NCBI GenBank assembly: GCA_050174775.1
Contig: JBFXJP010000002.1
Coordinates: 279,426-343,425 of the forward strand
Direction of reading: 5' to 3'
From: CAYPGJ01 sp050174775
Lineage (GTDB): Bacteria > Planctomycetota > Phycisphaerae > Phycisphaerales > UBA1924
Length of the DNA stretch: 64,000 nt
Shown: positions 63,713-64,000 of the stretch, in pieces
Layout of the letters: each line of letters opens with the position of its first letter
Numbering within the stretch: position 1 is the stretch's first letter
The notes under the pieces: model-generated
What the model was told of the DNA's origin: nothing
Databases searched by the model: none
What the model saw: only the letters and a program-made list of their open reading frames with translations
Program-made: the position numbers and the translations under genes

Positions 63713-64000
63713 TCACACGCAGGGCACACCGAAGCCGGAGAGCACCGAGTTGAGGTCGGTGAAGTTGGTGGCGTTGTCGTCCGGCACGCCGTCGCCGTTG
63801 GCGTCGGGGCCGACGTTGCCGCCGATGTTGGCGCCCGACTGGCCGAAGAACGAGAGGACGTTGTTGAGGTCGTTGAAGTTCACGATCCCGTCGTCGTTCG
63901 TGTCGCCCAGGCAGGGGAGGGCCCACGCCTTCACGTTGTCGGCGTAGAGGATCGAACCGGCCGCGGCCGTGTTCTCATCGCCACCCGACAGGAAGATGAT
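63713..64000 (-). CDS. Dockerin-bearing secreted paralogue 5, C-terminal part only
   Basis: The window ends inside this gene; 95 C-terminal residues are visible. They read IIFLSGGDENTAAAGSILYA, then DNVKAWALPCLGDTNDDGIV, the two dockerin repeats and GFGVPCV. The sequence is almost identical to the end of paralogue 4, so it belongs to subfamily B. The beginning of the gene lies beyond 64000. Confidence 0.8.
   Translation of the reverse strand: MIFLSGGDENTAAAGSILYADNVKAWALPCLGDTNDDGIVNFNDLNNVLSFFGQSGANIGGNVGPDANGDGVPDDNATNFTDLNSVLSGFGVPCV

Noticed and set aside
51416..64000. CRISPR array or simple tandem DNA repeat
   Set aside because: The repetition is between whole paralogous genes and their dockerin tails, not short repeats with spacers.
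34287..64000. Cellulosome-type cohesin/dockerin system
   Set aside because: No cohesin, scaffoldin or cellulose-binding module is seen, and the dockerin-bearing proteins lack glycoside hydrolase motifs.

Overview
The window is high-GC DNA that most resembles a free-living planctomycete of the Phycisphaerae type. The clues are several large secreted proteins ending in paired dockerin-like EF-hand repeats, PEP-CTERM-like C-termini, a serine/threonine kinase beside a divergent ECF-like sigma factor, and a cysteine-poor bL31. This taxonomic placement is inference; the window has no rRNA. The bacterial core genes (prfA, rpmE, dnaK, ppc, ppa, pgk, pilT) look intact.

Layout. (1) 1-6322: the distal part of a prophage or tail-like structural module, all on the + strand and tightly coupled: a tail-chaperone-like pair that may need a -1 frameshift, a lipoprotein, an HK97-gp10-like protein, a tape measure protein and four further virion/tail proteins. 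(2) 6766-16608: a heavy-metal export cluster with a small secreted protein, TolC-type outer membrane factor, His-rich adaptor, CzcA-type RND pump, lipoprotein and Zn/Cd-type P1B ATPase. The pump carries the DFG...DGA...EN signature of Co/Zn/Cd exporters, so the likely cargo is divalent cations rather than copper. (3) 17034-17397: a GIY-YIG gene flanked by an exact 14-nt direct repeat, ending in a tRNA-3'-half-like sequence and a terminator. (4) 17760-36789: chromosomal metabolism and housekeeping: serine hydrolase, CbrC-like protein, alcohol dehydrogenase, O-methyltransferase, PEP carboxylase, M14 peptidase, GNAT-cupin fusion, animal-type haem peroxidase, DnaK, a dockerin protein, RF1 and bL31. 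(5) 36920-41722: a 1600-residue secreted Kelch/FG-GAP/dockerin protein. (6) 41873-46486: a Ser/Thr kinase divergent from an ECF-like sigma factor that overlaps an unknown gene. (7) 46583-50388: ppa, an unknown gene, pgk and pilT. (8) 50434-64000: a PEP-CTERM protein, then a head-to-tail array on the minus strand of five paralogous dockerin-bearing secreted proteins of about 900-930 residues, the last cut by the window edge.

The most unusual part is region 8. The five paralogues form at least two subfamilies. They share an apparently triplicated body, share a dockerin pair bracketed by two cysteines, and are mostly separated by hairpin terminators. Two of them share a conserved element at the same distance upstream of the start codon. 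No cohesin is seen here. The GIY-YIG/tRNA-like cassette and the possible frameshifted tail chaperone are the next most interesting items. All family assignments come from reading motifs; no database search was run.
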